A stretch of 64,000 nucleotides of DNA from Paenibacillus sp. FJAT-26967 (GCF_001541095.1 NZ_LMXH01000001.1:818048-882047), one strand, 5' to 3'; numbered from the stretch's first letter, positions 16,700-25,743 are shown. The notes: generated by a model not told the origin, from the letters alone. Program-made: numbers and translations.

Positions 16700-18262
16700 A
16701 TGTACGACACTTTTGAACAGCTGCAGATAGATCCCGCTTGGACGGTGAAATTGGGAGAGCGGGGAATCGGCCAGCCGACTGCTGTGCAGGCCGAATCGAT
16801 CCCGGTTATTCTCGGGGGCCGGGACGCTATCGTGCAGTCGCAGACAGGTACGGGCAAGACATTGGCATTCCTGCTGCCCATCTTGCAGAAGATAGATCCT
16901 GCCGCTAAGCATGTACAGGCGATGATCATCGTGCCAACGCGGGAGCTCGGGATGCAGATCATGAGAGTCGCCGAGGATCTGATCGGCGATGGCAGGGTCC
17001 GCTGCCAGGCTCTGATTGGCGGTGCGGCGCTTTCGCGGCAGCTCGAGAAGCTGAAGCAGAGCTCCCCGCATCTTGTGGTGGGGACGCCGGGCAGAATCAA
17101 TGAGCTGATTAAAGCACGGAAGTTAAATGTGCATAAAGTATCTACGCTTGTCGTGGATGAAGTGGATCATGTGTTCGAGCTCGGTTCTATGAAGGAAGTA
17201 TATTCGATCTTCAAAGCGCTGCAGCGCTCCACTCAATCGCTCTTCTTCTCGGCAACTATTCCGTCAGAGATTACGGAAGCGGCAGATGCCTGGATGACAG
17301 ATCCCGTTGAAATCCGTATTAATCCGGATCAGCGGACGGCTTCGACGCTGGAGCATCTGTCGTTTAATTGCGAAGCGAGGGATAAGATTGATACGCTGCG
17401 AAGAATTGTGCGTCTGTACAATCCGCCGAAGGCAATGGTGTTTGTCAACGCAACCGCAGATGTCTCAGACGTCGTGTCCAAACTGCAGCATCTCGGCTTG
17501 TCCGTAGATGCCTTGTACGGCGAAGCGGGTAAGCAGCAGCGGGCGAATGTGATGCAGTCTTTCCGCGACGGCAAGTTCCAGCTGCTGCTTGCGACGGATG
17601 TAGCGGCACGTGGACTGGATATTGACCAGGTAACTCACGTCATTAACTTGGATATGCCGCTGAATGCGGAATCCTATCTGCACCGCGCCGGACGTACCGG
17701 GCGGATGGGACGCAGCGGAACGGTCATTTCGATCGTAGCGCCCAAGGAACGCTTCATCATCAGCAAGTTCCGCAAGTCGCTCCGCATCTCCATTGATGAG
17801 AAGGAGATGTATGAGGGCAAGGTGGTAGACGCGGGCGAAGCGCCGCGCGGCGGAGGTTTCCGCCGCAGCGAGAGCCAGGATGCTCCGCGCAGCGGCGGCT
17901 TCGGCGCCCGTACGTCCGGCCCGCGTGATGCCGGAAGCCGGAGCCCTGCCGAAGGCGAGCGGCCGCTCCGCGGCAGCAGTGAAGCAGGCCGCGGAGCGGC
18001 CCGCACAGGCGGGGGGCGCGCTGGCGGCGCTTCCGAGCGCGCCGGTGAGAGCCGCAGCGGCGCAGGGCGCGGCGCGGGTACGGCTGCTGGAAGCGGAGGA
18101 GCGCAACGCCGCCGCCAGGACAAGCCTGGGGCGCCGTCTAACGTGCAGCAGCCGTCCAGGAAGGCTGGCGGACGGAAGCCGGAGACTGCGAAGGAGCGCA
18201 AGAACAAGGGCGCACCTAAGTGGCTGAAAGCAAAGCAGCAGGAAGAAGGCAGCGAAGGCTGA
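16700..18262 (+). CDS. DEAD-box family ATP-dependent RNA helicase with Gly/Arg-rich tail
   Basis: 520 residues. The Q motif region (GIGQPTAVQAESIP), motif I SQTGTGKT, Ia PTRELG, Ib TPGR, motif II DEVD (in place of the usual DEAD), motif III SAT, motif V TDVAARGLD and motif VI HRAGRTGRMGR make a complete helicase core (1-375). Residues about 380-520 are low-complexity, rich in Gly, Arg, Ser and Ala, ending in a Lys-rich segment; tails of this type bind RNA. Likely role: cold-linked or ribosome/RNA-decay remodelling, as for CshA/CshB-type proteins. The tail-coding DNA is very G+C-rich. Own terminator. Confidence 0.92.
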   Translation: MYDTFEQLQIDPAWTVKLGERGIGQPTAVQAESIPVILGGRDAIVQSQTGTGKTLAFLLPILQKIDPAAKHVQAMIIVPTRELGMQIMRVAEDLIGDGRVRCQALIGGAALSRQLEKLKQSSPHLVVGTPGRINELIKARKLNVHKVSTLVVDEVDHVFELGSMKEVYSIFKALQRSTQSLFFSATIPSEITEAADAWMTDPVEIRINPDQRTASTLEHLSFNCEARDKIDTLRRIVRLYNPPKAMVFVNATADVSDVVSKLQHLGLSVDALYGEAGKQQRANVMQSFRDGKFQLLLATDVAARGLDIDQVTHVINLDMPLNAESYLHRAGRTGRMGRSGTVISIVAPKERFIISKFRKSLRISIDEKEMYEGKVVDAGEAPRGGGFRRSESQDAPRSGGFGARTSGPRDAGSRSPAEGERPLRGSSEAGRGAARTGGGRAGGASERAGESRSGAGRGAGTAAGSGGAQRRRQDKPGAPSNVQQPSRKAGGRKPETAKERKNKGAPKWLKAKQQEEGSEG

Positions 18263-18308
18263 CTTGTTTGCCGCTGCAAACCGGTAAACACATCCTAGAC
18301 CAGACAAC

Positions 18309-18336
18309 AGCCGGTTCATGAAGAACCGGCTTTTTG
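18309..18336 (+). terminator. Terminator after the helicase gene
   Basis: AGCCGGTTC and GAACCGGCT perfect 9-base stem, ATGAA loop, TTTTT tail. Confidence 0.88.
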
Positions 18337-18394
18337 ATTTCCTTTACTGGGGGTAAGTAAAGCTAGCAGACTCCATACTCCAAGGAGGGTTACT

Positions 18395-18943
18395 ATGAAA
18401 GTTATCCGGCGGACCGTGATTACCCTGCTGATTCTGGCCTTATTGCTCGCGCTGGCGGGCTGGGGGCTGCTTACGTATATAAAGCCGCAGCAGCCGCTTA
18501 ATTTGAATTACAAGGAAATATCGCTCGAAAGTCAGGCGATTGACCTGCTGCGAACCAAAAAGCCGGAGGTTCGGCTGTCCGAATATGAAATTAATCAACT
18601 CGGCAAGAAAGGAATTGCAGAAGCGACGCTTCCGAATCCTGATGTTAAGATAACAGGCGCGGAATTCCGCTTGAACGGGCAGGACCTGACAGCCAATGTT
18701 AATTTGGTGTGGAAGGACCGGGTTCCGGTTGGAGCTGCGATGCTGTTTAAGCTGGATTGGACGGGAAGCCAGCTTCGTGTAACCCATACGGGCACCAAGA
18801 TACGTGATATCGACGTGCCGTTAAGTCTTGTTACCGTATCCCCGATAGATCTTCCGCTCGAATCTTATTTGCCCCGGGCCGTTCATATTAGCGGTGTCCG
18901 GTTTGATCCGGCTTATGTCATTATCGGTCTCACTCTTTTGTAG
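18395..18943 (+). CDS. Membrane-anchored protein of unknown function
   Basis: 182 residues. Residues 1-10 are basic (MKVIRRTV) and 11-30 form one hydrophobic helix, so the protein is probably anchored by an uncleaved signal with the rest outside. The external part has no Cys and looks all-beta (alternating hydrophobic pattern such as ITGAEFRLNGQDLTANVNLVW and VPVGAAMLFKLDW). It recalls the YpmS/DUF2140 group in size and layout, but the match is by pattern only. ATG with AAGGAGGG at seven bases. The terminator hairpin encloses the stop codon. Confidence 0.6.
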   Translation: MKVIRRTVITLLILALLLALAGWGLLTYIKPQQPLNLNYKEISLESQAIDLLRTKKPEVRLSEYEINQLGKKGIAEATLPNPDVKITGAEFRLNGQDLTANVNLVWKDRVPVGAAMLFKLDWTGSQLRVTHTGTKIRDIDVPLSLVTVSPIDLPLESYLPRAVHISGVRFDPAYVIIGLTLL

Positions 18944-18957
18944 AGTGAGACTTTTTT
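18927..18957 (+). terminator. Terminator overlapping the stop codon of the membrane-anchored protein
   Basis: GTCTCACTC and GAGTGAGAC stem; the TAG stop (18941-18943) lies at the loop; TTTTTT follows. Translation to the last codon would cover the 5' arm. Confidence 0.8.
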
Positions 18958-19134
18958 ATGCGAAAAAAGGGAGGGATTGCTTATTTTTACCAAGCATGTC
19001 CTCTTGACCCCCCCAAATTGAAGCTCCCGGCAGAATTGCTATAGTATAAACCGAACAACTTCGCGAAGCGTTAAACGGTTCTTCCGGTCCAGGCCAGGAC
19101 CCGGGTCTACTAACAACAAAGGAGTGTTTTGCGG

Positions 19135-20370
19135 ATGAAAAAGTTGAAGTTGAAACAAACGATTGCATCGACGCTTGTACTGGCGGTTGCGCTTGGAGGA
19201 GGCTCGGCAGCATTTGCCGATGGGAAAGATCGTGACAACGGACATGAGAGACATGAAAATAGAGAGAAAGATAAGGACCGCAGCAAAGACTGGAAAGAGG
19301 AGAAGCGCGGGGATAAGCATGATGACGACGATCTCAAGCTGGACTTCGACGACCTAAAGGGAAGCGACGTGGAATGGGCGCTCAAATATATAGCCAGCCT
19401 GGCTTCCAAGCGTGTATTTGAAGGCTATGAAGACGGTTCATTCAAGCCGCGCAATACGATCACCCGCATTGAGGCGATTACAGCAGCCGTTCGTTTAATG
19501 GGGCTGCGTGATCAGGCGGAATCCGATCAAGAGAAGAATACTAAGCTGAATTTCAAGGATGCGGATAAAATTCCCGGCTGGGCAGTAGGATATGTATCGG
19601 TTGCACTGGAGAACGATTTGTTTACCGAAAGTGACGATATGGTTCAGCCATCGAAGCCTGCCGACCGCCTCTGGGCAACGATTCTGCTCGTCAAGGCTAT
19701 GAAGCTTGATGCAGAAGCCAAAGCCAAAGTAAACACGAAGCTCTCTTTCAAAGATGCGAAGCAGATCCCGGCAGGAGCCGTCGGTTATGTGGCCGTTGCT
19801 GTCGAGAAAGGGCTGATTGACGGATTCGAAGACAACACATTCCGTCCGAACACACCTGTAACGCGCGCTCAGCTTGCCGCACTTCTGGACCGTACGGATA
19901 CTCAGATTCCTGACAAGGACCCGAACACCGCTGTCGGTAAAGTAGCGGGAACGGTAAGCCAGAACACGCTGGTCCTTGACCAGAACGGGACGCTGAAGAC
20001 GTATGTGCTTCATCCCGACGCTTTTGTATACCGCAACGGATCCAAAGTAAACGCCTCTGCGCTGCAGAATGGCGATACGGTTAAGCTGCGCTCGTATAAC
20101 AATACGGTTGTATTCATTGAGGTGACCAAAGCGGCTGAGGCCGACCGAACGCTGCTTACAACCGGATTCTTCGATTCGATGACCCTGAATAAAGAAGGGC
20201 GGATTGCGACGATTACGGTCACAACGAATGTGAATGGATCCGTTCAGAAATCCACTTATCAGGTGGCCTCGAACGTCTCCATCCAAGGTGATGTCAACAA
20301 GCTGGTTCCGCCAACCGTGGTTGAACTGAAAGGCAAAGACAAAACCGTCCAATCTATCGTTATCAAGTAA
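19135..20370 (+). CDS. Secreted S-layer-homology (SLH) domain protein
   Basis: 411 residues. A Sec signal peptide (1-27) ends in SAAFADG. A strongly charged linker rich in Asp, Lys, Arg and His follows (28-70). Three SLH motifs come next: about 75-125 (FEGYEDGSFKPRNTITRIEA), 135-190 and 195-250 (IDGFEDNTFRPNTPVTRAQL). The C-terminal 150 residues are beta-rich with two related small domains (VAGTVSQNTLVLDQNGTLKTY). SLH domains bind pyruvylated secondary wall polymer, so the protein is wall-anchored. ATG 19135 has AAAGGAG at ten bases. It is transcribed alone and has a strong terminator. Confidence 0.9.
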   Translation: MKKLKLKQTIASTLVLAVALGGGSAAFADGKDRDNGHERHENREKDKDRSKDWKEEKRGDKHDDDDLKLDFDDLKGSDVEWALKYIASLASKRVFEGYEDGSFKPRNTITRIEAITAAVRLMGLRDQAESDQEKNTKLNFKDADKIPGWAVGYVSVALENDLFTESDDMVQPSKPADRLWATILLVKAMKLDAEAKAKVNTKLSFKDAKQIPAGAVGYVAVAVEKGLIDGFEDNTFRPNTPVTRAQLAALLDRTDTQIPDKDPNTAVGKVAGTVSQNTLVLDQNGTLKTYVLHPDAFVYRNGSKVNASALQNGDTVKLRSYNNTVVFIEVTKAAEADRTLLTTGFFDSMTLNKEGRIATITVTTNVNGSVQKSTYQVASNVSIQGDVNKLVPPTVVELKGKDKTVQSIVIK

Positions 20371-20503
20371 ACGATCCCCATGGGAACAGGCAGCGGGCTT
20401 CATCTCTTAAAGCCGCAGCTGCGCATGTACTGCCGGGGTCCTCATTGTATTGATCAGGTTGGTACAGCTGATAAGCCAGGTTGAGTAACCCGGCAAGAAG
20501 CAC

Positions 20504-20546
20504 AGAGAAGCCCTCCCGGATGATTAGTATCCGGGAGGGCTTCTCT
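20504..20546. terminator. Perfect 18-bp hairpin after the SLH gene
   Basis: 20504-20521 and 20529-20546 are perfect reverse complements with a 7-base loop. There is no long T run, but it lies 134 bases after the SLH stop and 69 bases beyond the 3' end of the converging c-di-GMP gene, so it probably terminates both. Confidence 0.7.
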
Positions 20547-20614
20547 GTCTGCTTATACCTTATTCAAGGTATGGGTTTAGTTTATAGAGAGGATTAATGA
20601 CTTGAGTGCACCGG

Positions 20615-22624
20615 TCAATGCAGCTTGCGGCCCAGTGACTGATCCACCCATAATTGTTTACTGAGCTGATCGGGAGAAATCGGTTTGCTGATCAGAAAGC
20701 CTTGAATGCTGTCACAGCTCTGCTGATGAAGGTAGTGGAGCTGTTCTTCGCTCTCGACTCCTTCCGCAATAACCGTCATATTCAGACCGTGTGCCAAACC
20801 GATGACCGTGCGGACAATCAGCTCGTCTCCCTGTTCTTCGTTCATGTGCTGAATAAACGATTTGTCGATCTTAAGACAGTCAAAGGGATAATCCTTCAAA
20901 TAGCTCAGAGAAGAATATCCCACTCCGAAATCGTCGATAGCAATGCTGACTCCCGTCGCTTTCAGCTCATTTAACATCCGCATGGTACGCGATCTGCTCT
21001 GCAGGAGCAGGCTCTCGGTGATTTCAAGCGTGACCCACTTAGGATCCAGTGCGGTTTCCTGAAGAATGCGCTGGATCGTTACCGGCAGTTCTTCGCTCTG
21101 GAATTGAACAGAGGACAAATTCACAGAGATGTTAACAGGAGGAAATCCTTCCTCCTGCCAGGCCCTATTCTGGGCGCATGCGGTACGGAGAACCCATTCT
21201 CCGATTGATAGAATGAGCCGGCTTCCTTCTGCAAGCGGGATAAATTCAGCAGGCGCAACCTCGCCAAGTTCTTCATTGTTCCAGCGGATTAGAGCTTCAA
21301 TCCCTTGCACGGTACCGCTTTTAAGGTCCAGTTGAGGCTGATACAGTAGATAGAATTCGTCCCGTTCCAGCGCAGTGCGCAGGTTTCTCTGTAAAACCAG
21401 CTTTTTCTCGACAGCTTCCTGATGGTCAGGGACGAAAACGGTATAGGTGTTTCCGCCGAATTCTTTGGCTTTATACATAGCGGTATCTGCATTTTTGAGC
21501 AGCTGCTCCGCGTCAGTTCCGTGATCAGGGTACAAACTGATTCCGATGCTCGGGGTCATAAAGGTTTCTTTTCCATTTAACAAGAACCTCTTCTTCAGGG
21601 CTTTCAGAATCGTTTCAGCCGCTTGAATGCATGCCTCCGATTCTTCAATATCCTGAATGATTATCGTAAATTCATCGCCCCCCAGCCTGGATACGGTATA
21701 TCTTTCATCGATGCAGGTCCGTAATCTGTCTGCAACCTGAGTGAGCAGTACGTCCCCGCTTAAGTGGCCCATGGTGTCATTAATCGTTTTAAACTGGTCC
21801 AAATCGAGGAATAGAAGTCCGACCTTGGAGTTGTTAAGCTCTGCCTCGTTAATGTGGTCTGTCAGCCGTTCGTTGAAAAGCGCGCGGTTGGGCAGTCCGG
21901 TTACCGAATCATAATAGGCCATCCTTTTGTAACGCTGATTGCTCTCTTCGATGATGTCAATTTGCTTGACGTAACCGGCTACAAAATAATGGATGATTTT
22001 AATCGCGACGACGGTGAATACGAGTTCAACGATAAAAAGTTCATAAGTGGTCTGCAGCAGCATTTTATAAAGCACAATGGATGCAATGATAATCCCGAGC
22101 TGAAGGCTCCTTGCTTCATAAATCATTTTGCCGGCAGGAACGGGAGCCTGTGTGATCGACCGGATAATGCCGGTACGCAGCAGCAGATTGACGCCCTCGA
22201 AGGCCAGGAATGCACCAATGATAGAGACCAGCAGCGGGACACGCTCCGTCAGGGTAATTACTCCCCAAGCGGCGAGCAAACTGATGAAATACATCCCAAG
22301 CGTCGTGAAAAAACGGAACCAGCGGATTTTCAGAAAAGGCCTTGTCTGCATAACAAAAAAGGTAGCCGTGTTCAGTGTAATAAAGAAGGAACCGGCGCAT
22401 AAACCCATTTTGAACAGCGCGATGGTAAAGCCGATGGTGACTCCGCTGTAATAAGCGCCGCTGGGCATCTTGATCGGCATAAGCTCGAAGGCGATGACCA
22501 TAAAGGCGACCGGCAGCAGGATTTTCAGGTCATAGGCTCCTTCTGCTATAAAAACAGCCGCCAGGACGAGCGCAGCGACCCCGACAACTGCGAGCAGGGA
22601 AGTATAGGTGTTTTTATCCTTCAT
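20615..22624 (-). CDS. Membrane-bound GGDEF-EAL protein (c-di-GMP turnover)
   Basis: 669 residues. Six to seven membrane helices (about 1-215) form an unassigned sensor region. The GGDEF domain (about 235-400) has the intact active-site motif SRLGGDEF; the canonical inhibitory RxxD site in front of it is absent (DERY occupies the place). The EAL domain (about 415-655) has EALIRW, EITES, DDFGVGYSSLSYL, KIDKSFI and EGVESEEQ, all expected of an active phosphodiesterase. It can therefore in principle both make and degrade c-di-GMP. Start overlaps the upstream DUF5317-like gene by 11 bases, so the two are translationally coupled. Confidence 0.9.
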   Translation of the reverse strand: MKDKNTYTSLLAVVGVAALVLAAVFIAEGAYDLKILLPVAFMVIAFELMPIKMPSGAYYSGVTIGFTIALFKMGLCAGSFFITLNTATFFVMQTRPFLKIRWFRFFTTLGMYFISLLAAWGVITLTERVPLLVSIIGAFLAFEGVNLLLRTGIIRSITQAPVPAGKMIYEARSLQLGIIIASIVLYKMLLQTTYELFIVELVFTVVAIKIIHYFVAGYVKQIDIIEESNQRYKRMAYYDSVTGLPNRALFNERLTDHINEAELNNSKVGLLFLDLDQFKTINDTMGHLSGDVLLTQVADRLRTCIDERYTVSRLGGDEFTIIIQDIEESEACIQAAETILKALKKRFLLNGKETFMTPSIGISLYPDHGTDAEQLLKNADTAMYKAKEFGGNTYTVFVPDHQEAVEKKLVLQRNLRTALERDEFYLLYQPQLDLKSGTVQGIEALIRWNNEELGEVAPAEFIPLAEGSRLILSIGEWVLRTACAQNRAWQEEGFPPVNISVNLSSVQFQSEELPVTIQRILQETALDPKWVTLEITESLLLQSRSRTMRMLNELKATGVSIAIDDFGVGYSSLSYLKDYPFDCLKIDKSFIQHMNEEQGDELIVRTVIGLAHGLNMTVIAEGVESEEQLHYLHQQSCDSIQGFLISKPISPDQLSKQLWVDQSLGRKLH

Positions 22625-23129
22625 TCTTTTCCCTCTTTAACGAATTACCGGCCAGGAACCAGATAATGCCGGCTCCAATCCAGAGATCTCCGATGCTGAA
22701 TACTCTGCGGATGAAAGGAATCCAATCGCCCATCCATCCAAAAGAAGAGGTAGACATGAGCTGATGCCGCGGTTCAAGTTCAGGTAGCCCGGATAAGCCC
22801 GCCATTTGAAGTGCAGACTCTGACACAGGCATGAGGCCGCCGTGAATCACAAGTGCTGTCAAGTTCCACAGGGCACCAATGAAAATAAAAGCGACCCCCG
22901 GAATGCGCCGGTTCAACCATAGAAACAGAACGGCAGCACCGATGGCGATTTCGGTCAAGTAGGGGTAAGTCCGGTTTGTCTGCGTTGTGACGAAGAAAAT
23001 CAACAGTTGGGCGGCGAAGCTTCCCAGCAGCAGGTAAGGCCATTTAAAGCTGACATTTTCAATAAGGGTAAGAGGGTTTCTCCGCAGCGAGACCGTCAGA
23101 ATGACGGCCAACAAGATGAAAGTAATCAT
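22614..23129 (-). CDS. DUF5317-like integral membrane protein
   Basis: 171 residues with about five hydrophobic segments: at the N terminus, YLLLGSFAAQLLIFFVTT, IGAAVLFLWLN, FIFIGALWNLTALVIHGG, and IGDLWIGAGIIWFLAG near the C terminus. The central loop GGLMPVSESALQMAGL and the RHQLM stretch match what is usual for DUF5317 proteins. Function unknown. ATG 23129 follows GGAGG at five bases. Its 3' end overlaps the start of the GGDEF-EAL gene, suggesting it works with that protein, for example as a sensory partner (inference). Confidence 0.7.
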   Translation of the reverse strand: MITFILLAVILTVSLRRNPLTLIENVSFKWPYLLLGSFAAQLLIFFVTTQTNRTYPYLTEIAIGAAVLFLWLNRRIPGVAFIFIGALWNLTALVIHGGLMPVSESALQMAGLSGLPELEPRHQLMSTSSFGWMGDWIPFIRRVFSIGDLWIGAGIIWFLAGNSLKREKNEG

Positions 23130-23146
23130 AGTATCCTCCAAAAATA

Positions 23147-23180
23147 AAAAAAGGAACCAGGCTCAGCCTCGCTCCTCTTA
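23147..23180 (-). terminator. Hairpin with T run between the small peptide gene and the DUF5317-like gene
   Basis: On the minus strand GGA-C-AGGCT pairs with AGCCT-G-TCC, then TTTTTTTATTTTT runs into the ribosome-binding site of the DUF5317-like gene. With a short ORF upstream and a promoter beyond, it could act as an attenuator for the membrane-protein operon. Confidence 0.55.
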
Positions 23181-23185
23181 GTGAC

Positions 23186-23266
23186 TCATGGACCCCATGG
23201 GTAGGCCAATCCAGATGAGTATACCAATGCCGCAACCGTTATGATAGCAAAAACCCAACGTTTCAT
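23186..23266 (-). CDS. 26-residue hydrophobic leader-like peptide
   Basis: ATG 23266 follows AAGGAGG at eight bases on the minus strand and reads MKRWVFAIITVAAL..., a basic start, a hydrophobic helix and a short tail ending in YPWGP before TGA. It lies between a consensus sigma-A promoter (23322-23350) and a terminator-like hairpin (23147-23180) in front of the DUF5317/GGDEF-EAL operon. It could be a small membrane protein or an attenuation leader; composition does not single out a sensed amino acid. No family recognised. Confidence 0.6.
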   Translation of the reverse strand: MKRWVFAIITVAALVYSSGLAYPWGP

Positions 23267-23321
23267 CTCTACATCCTCCTTCCCTCTATCAAGTAGGTAT
23301 AAACTACCATTATGTTCTTCC

Positions 23322-23350
23322 ATTATAGCCGCGAATAGTTAAATGTACAA
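23322..23350 (-). promoter_or_regulatory. Sigma-A-type promoter for the small peptide / c-di-GMP operon
   Basis: On the minus strand TTGTAC (23350-23345), exactly 17 bases, TATAAT (23327-23322). The start would fall about 50 bases before the peptide ATG. Confidence 0.75.
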
Positions 23351-23459
23351 GGCAGGCGGGGATGGCATTCCTGTGTCTGGACAAGGCTTTATTAATGCCG
23401 ACAGCCGCTTCATAGTTGACGTTTGCGTGAACGTGTTCTATGGTGAAGGAATCCCCTTT

Positions 23460-24254
23460 ATGAACAGGATGACGGAAATGATCTATGTATATGCAGGGTT
23501 CCTTTTAACCGCCGCCGTAATTTATTTCCTCCTGATTTTTCCTACCCAGTGGCTCAAAGTAGAGCGTATTCGTTGTAATCAGCATCTGGGAATTAAGGTG
23601 CTTCAAATTAGTGATCTTCATGTGGAGAAGCTCCGGATTCGCCCGGGTAGAATTTCCAGGGTCATTCATGAAGAACAGCCGGATTACCTGGTTCTGACGG
23701 GCGATTTCACGAGAAAATCCATGCATTTGAACAAGGTACGACGCTATGCGGAGGCTATCGGATCACATGGCATTCCGGCTTTTGCCGTGCTGGGCAACCA
23801 CGATCACCGGCTGCGCAGGGAAGAGCTCCAGGAACTTGTGGAGATTCTGGAGCAAGCAGGGATCCGCGTGCTCTGCAACGAATCGGTGAATACCGGAAGC
23901 TTCTATATCGTCGGCATTGATGATTATGACAGCAACAAAAGCAGGGTATCCAAAGCCTTCAGGCACGTAACAGACCGGACGAAACCCGTTGTGGTACTGA
24001 CGCACGATCCGAATCTGGTTCTTGCCATGAAACGCAAGTACACGTATTTGATGGCGGGGCATTTCCATGGGATGCAGTTTAATATCCCTTTTCTGTTCCG
24101 GTTTATCGATAAAGGCCCGCTGGCTGCCAGCGGCATTTACAAGGGACTTCATACAGGAGCGGGCGGAATGTTCTATATCTCCCGTGGAATCGGCCAGGCG
24201 GGGCCCAATGCCCGTTTTCTGATCTGCAGTGAAGTGAACGTACATGAATTGTAG
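23460..24254 (+). CDS. Calcineurin-like metallophosphoesterase (YkuE-like), membrane-anchored
   Basis: 264 residues. One N-terminal hydrophobic helix (YVYAGFLLTAAVIYFLLI) is followed by a catalytic domain with the family motifs in order: QISDLHVEKL, LTGDFTRK, LGNHDHRLR, LTHDP and AGHFHG. Metal-dependent phosphoesterase; YkuE-type proteins are exported and anchored at the wall or membrane, and the substrate is unknown. I start at ATG 23460 (AAGGA nine bases before) because the upstream ORF extension to 23343 overlaps the divergent promoter and has no ribosome-binding site. Stand-alone gene. Confidence 0.82.
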   Translation: MNRMTEMIYVYAGFLLTAAVIYFLLIFPTQWLKVERIRCNQHLGIKVLQISDLHVEKLRIRPGRISRVIHEEQPDYLVLTGDFTRKSMHLNKVRRYAEAIGSHGIPAFAVLGNHDHRLRREELQELVEILEQAGIRVLCNESVNTGSFYIVGIDDYDSNKSRVSKAFRHVTDRTKPVVVLTHDPNLVLAMKRKYTYLMAGHFHGMQFNIPFLFRFIDKGPLAASGIYKGLHTGAGGMFYISRGIGQAGPNARFLICSEVNVHEL

Positions 24255-24378
24255 GTCAATAGGACGGCGGAGGGTCTTGCAATAAGAGAAGGCAGGATGC
24301 CGCAAATTTGTTTCTATTCATAGTAGATAGAGATAGAGATAGAAAGGCACGTTATACTTATCCCACTAGTAAAAGAGC

Positions 24379-24420
24379 AGGAGCACGTCCTCTGGTATGA
24401 AAACCAGAGGACGTGCTCCT
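24379..24420. terminator. Perfect 18-bp hairpin between convergent genes
   Basis: 24379-24396 and 24403-24420 are exact reverse complements with a 6-base loop. It lies 15 bases beyond the aminotransferase stop on the minus strand and after the metallophosphoesterase on the plus strand. T runs are short on both sides (CTCTTTTAC on the minus strand). Confidence 0.7.
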
Positions 24421-24435
24421 TGTATGATGAGCTGT

Positions 24436-25743
24436 TTATTTAACCGCGGCTTTCTCCAAATCTTCCACGCCTTGGTGAATCAGGTTAAACAAATCTTCGA
24501 TATTCTCTTCCTCGATACAGGAGAACGCTACGCGCAGGTCTGTATCGCTCAGCGCAATCGTGCCGACGCCGTAAGCCTCAAGCAGGCGCTGACGGAGGTC
24601 TTCCGCATGAACGGTCTTGAGCTTCAGGCACATGAAGTAGCCGGAATTGAACGGGTAGTAGCCCCAAGACTCGTCGAACCTGCCGCTGTCGAGTACAGCT
24701 TTGACTTTATTGGCGCGGCCCTTCATGATCTCGAATTTCTCCATCTTCTGCTCATGGAACTCAGGTGAGTTCAGTGCACGCAGAACGAAGGTTTGAGCAG
24801 GGTGCGAGCAGGAGGAGATGGCAGCACGGATAATGCCCATCGTCTTCTGCTCCAGAGCGCTCAGGATTGCTTCATTCTTACCTGCATAAGTGATGAAGCC
24901 GACGCGGAAGCCCCAGACATACTCTTCTTTGGTAGCGCCGTCGACTTTGACAGCGAGCACCCGCTCATGCAGATCGGAAAGCTGGCCGAACAGAGATTCC
25001 TGCAGGGAATCCTCGAAGAATAAGCCGAAATACGCATCGTCCGTTACGACGACCACGTTGATGCCTGCTTCTGCCGCTTCGCGGATGGCAGACACGATCT
25101 CATTGCCTTCTTGCTGGTTCGGTGTGTAGCCCGTCGGATTGTTCGGGAAGTTCAGCACGACAAACGCTTTGCCTTTGCCCTGCTGGGCAAAGAGAGCCGC
25201 GCGGAGACCGTCGGCGTTGAAGGTACCTTCCTCGTTGTAGAGCGGGTAATAGACCATTTCGGCGCCGCGGCGGATTCCGAAAGTCAGCTCGTAATTCTCC
25301 CAGTTCTTATCCGGGATGATGACACTGTCGCCAGCGTCTACGAACAGGTCGGCGGCGATGCTCAGACCGTGTGTCAGCGCATTGGTCACAATCGGCACAC
25401 CGAATGTTTTACCGGCGAGCGAAGGGTTTTCATCTATCATTTTGCTGCGCCAAGCGGTACGCAAAGCCGGTTTGCCGGCTGGGGGCGCATATTCATAAAT
25501 GTCTTTGGGATCATACGCGGACAGCGTGTCCTGAATAACCTTCAAGTGCATGGGCTGGCCGTTCTCAATTGCGGTGCCGATTGTCGCGTTGTATTTCCCG
25601 GCTTTGGCTTTGGCTTCGGCCGATTGGCTCAGAATGCCTACTTTAGGGAAATAGATCTGCTTGCCTAGTGAAGACAGCATAGCGTACACATAGGGATTTT
25701 CTTTCTCGATCGTTTCATTTAACTGCTTAGCAAGGGGATTCAT
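24436..25743 (-). CDS. PLP-dependent aminotransferase class I/II
   Basis: 435 residues, fold-type I aminotransferase. Recognisable elements: the Asn/Asp region VLNFPNNPTGYTP, VVTDDAYFGLFF with the PLP-pyridine Asp and the Tyr, the Schiff-base Lys in VDGATKEEYVWGFRVGF, and the C-terminal substrate Arg region DTDLRVAFSCI. It transfers amino groups between an amino acid and a 2-oxo acid in the cytosol; the exact substrate is unknown. ATG with AAGGATGGAACGG before it. Monocistronic, bracketed by hairpins. Confidence 0.87.
   Translation of the reverse strand: MNPLAKQLNETIEKENPYVYAMLSSLGKQIYFPKVGILSQSAEAKAKAGKYNATIGTAIENGQPMHLKVIQDTLSAYDPKDIYEYAPPAGKPALRTAWRSKMIDENPSLAGKTFGVPIVTNALTHGLSIAADLFVDAGDSVIIPDKNWENYELTFGIRRGAEMVYYPLYNEEGTFNADGLRAALFAQQGKGKAFVVLNFPNNPTGYTPNQQEGNEIVSAIREAAEAGINVVVVTDDAYFGLFFEDSLQESLFGQLSDLHERVLAVKVDGATKEEYVWGFRVGFITYAGKNEAILSALEQKTMGIIRAAISSCSHPAQTFVLRALNSPEFHEQKMEKFEIMKGRANKVKAVLDSGRFDESWGYYPFNSGYFMCLKLKTVHAEDLRQRLLEAYGVGTIALSDTDLRVAFSCIEEENIEDLFNLIHQGVEDLEKAAVK

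Noticed and set aside
17465-18319. 284-codon minus-strand ORF
   Set aside because: Shadow of the G+C-rich helicase tail; Ala/Arg composition typical of reverse frames in such DNA.
24320-24345. GATAGA triplication as a regulatory repeat
   Set aside because: Three copies of a hexamer in a short AT-rich stretch between convergent genes; no gene depends on it.
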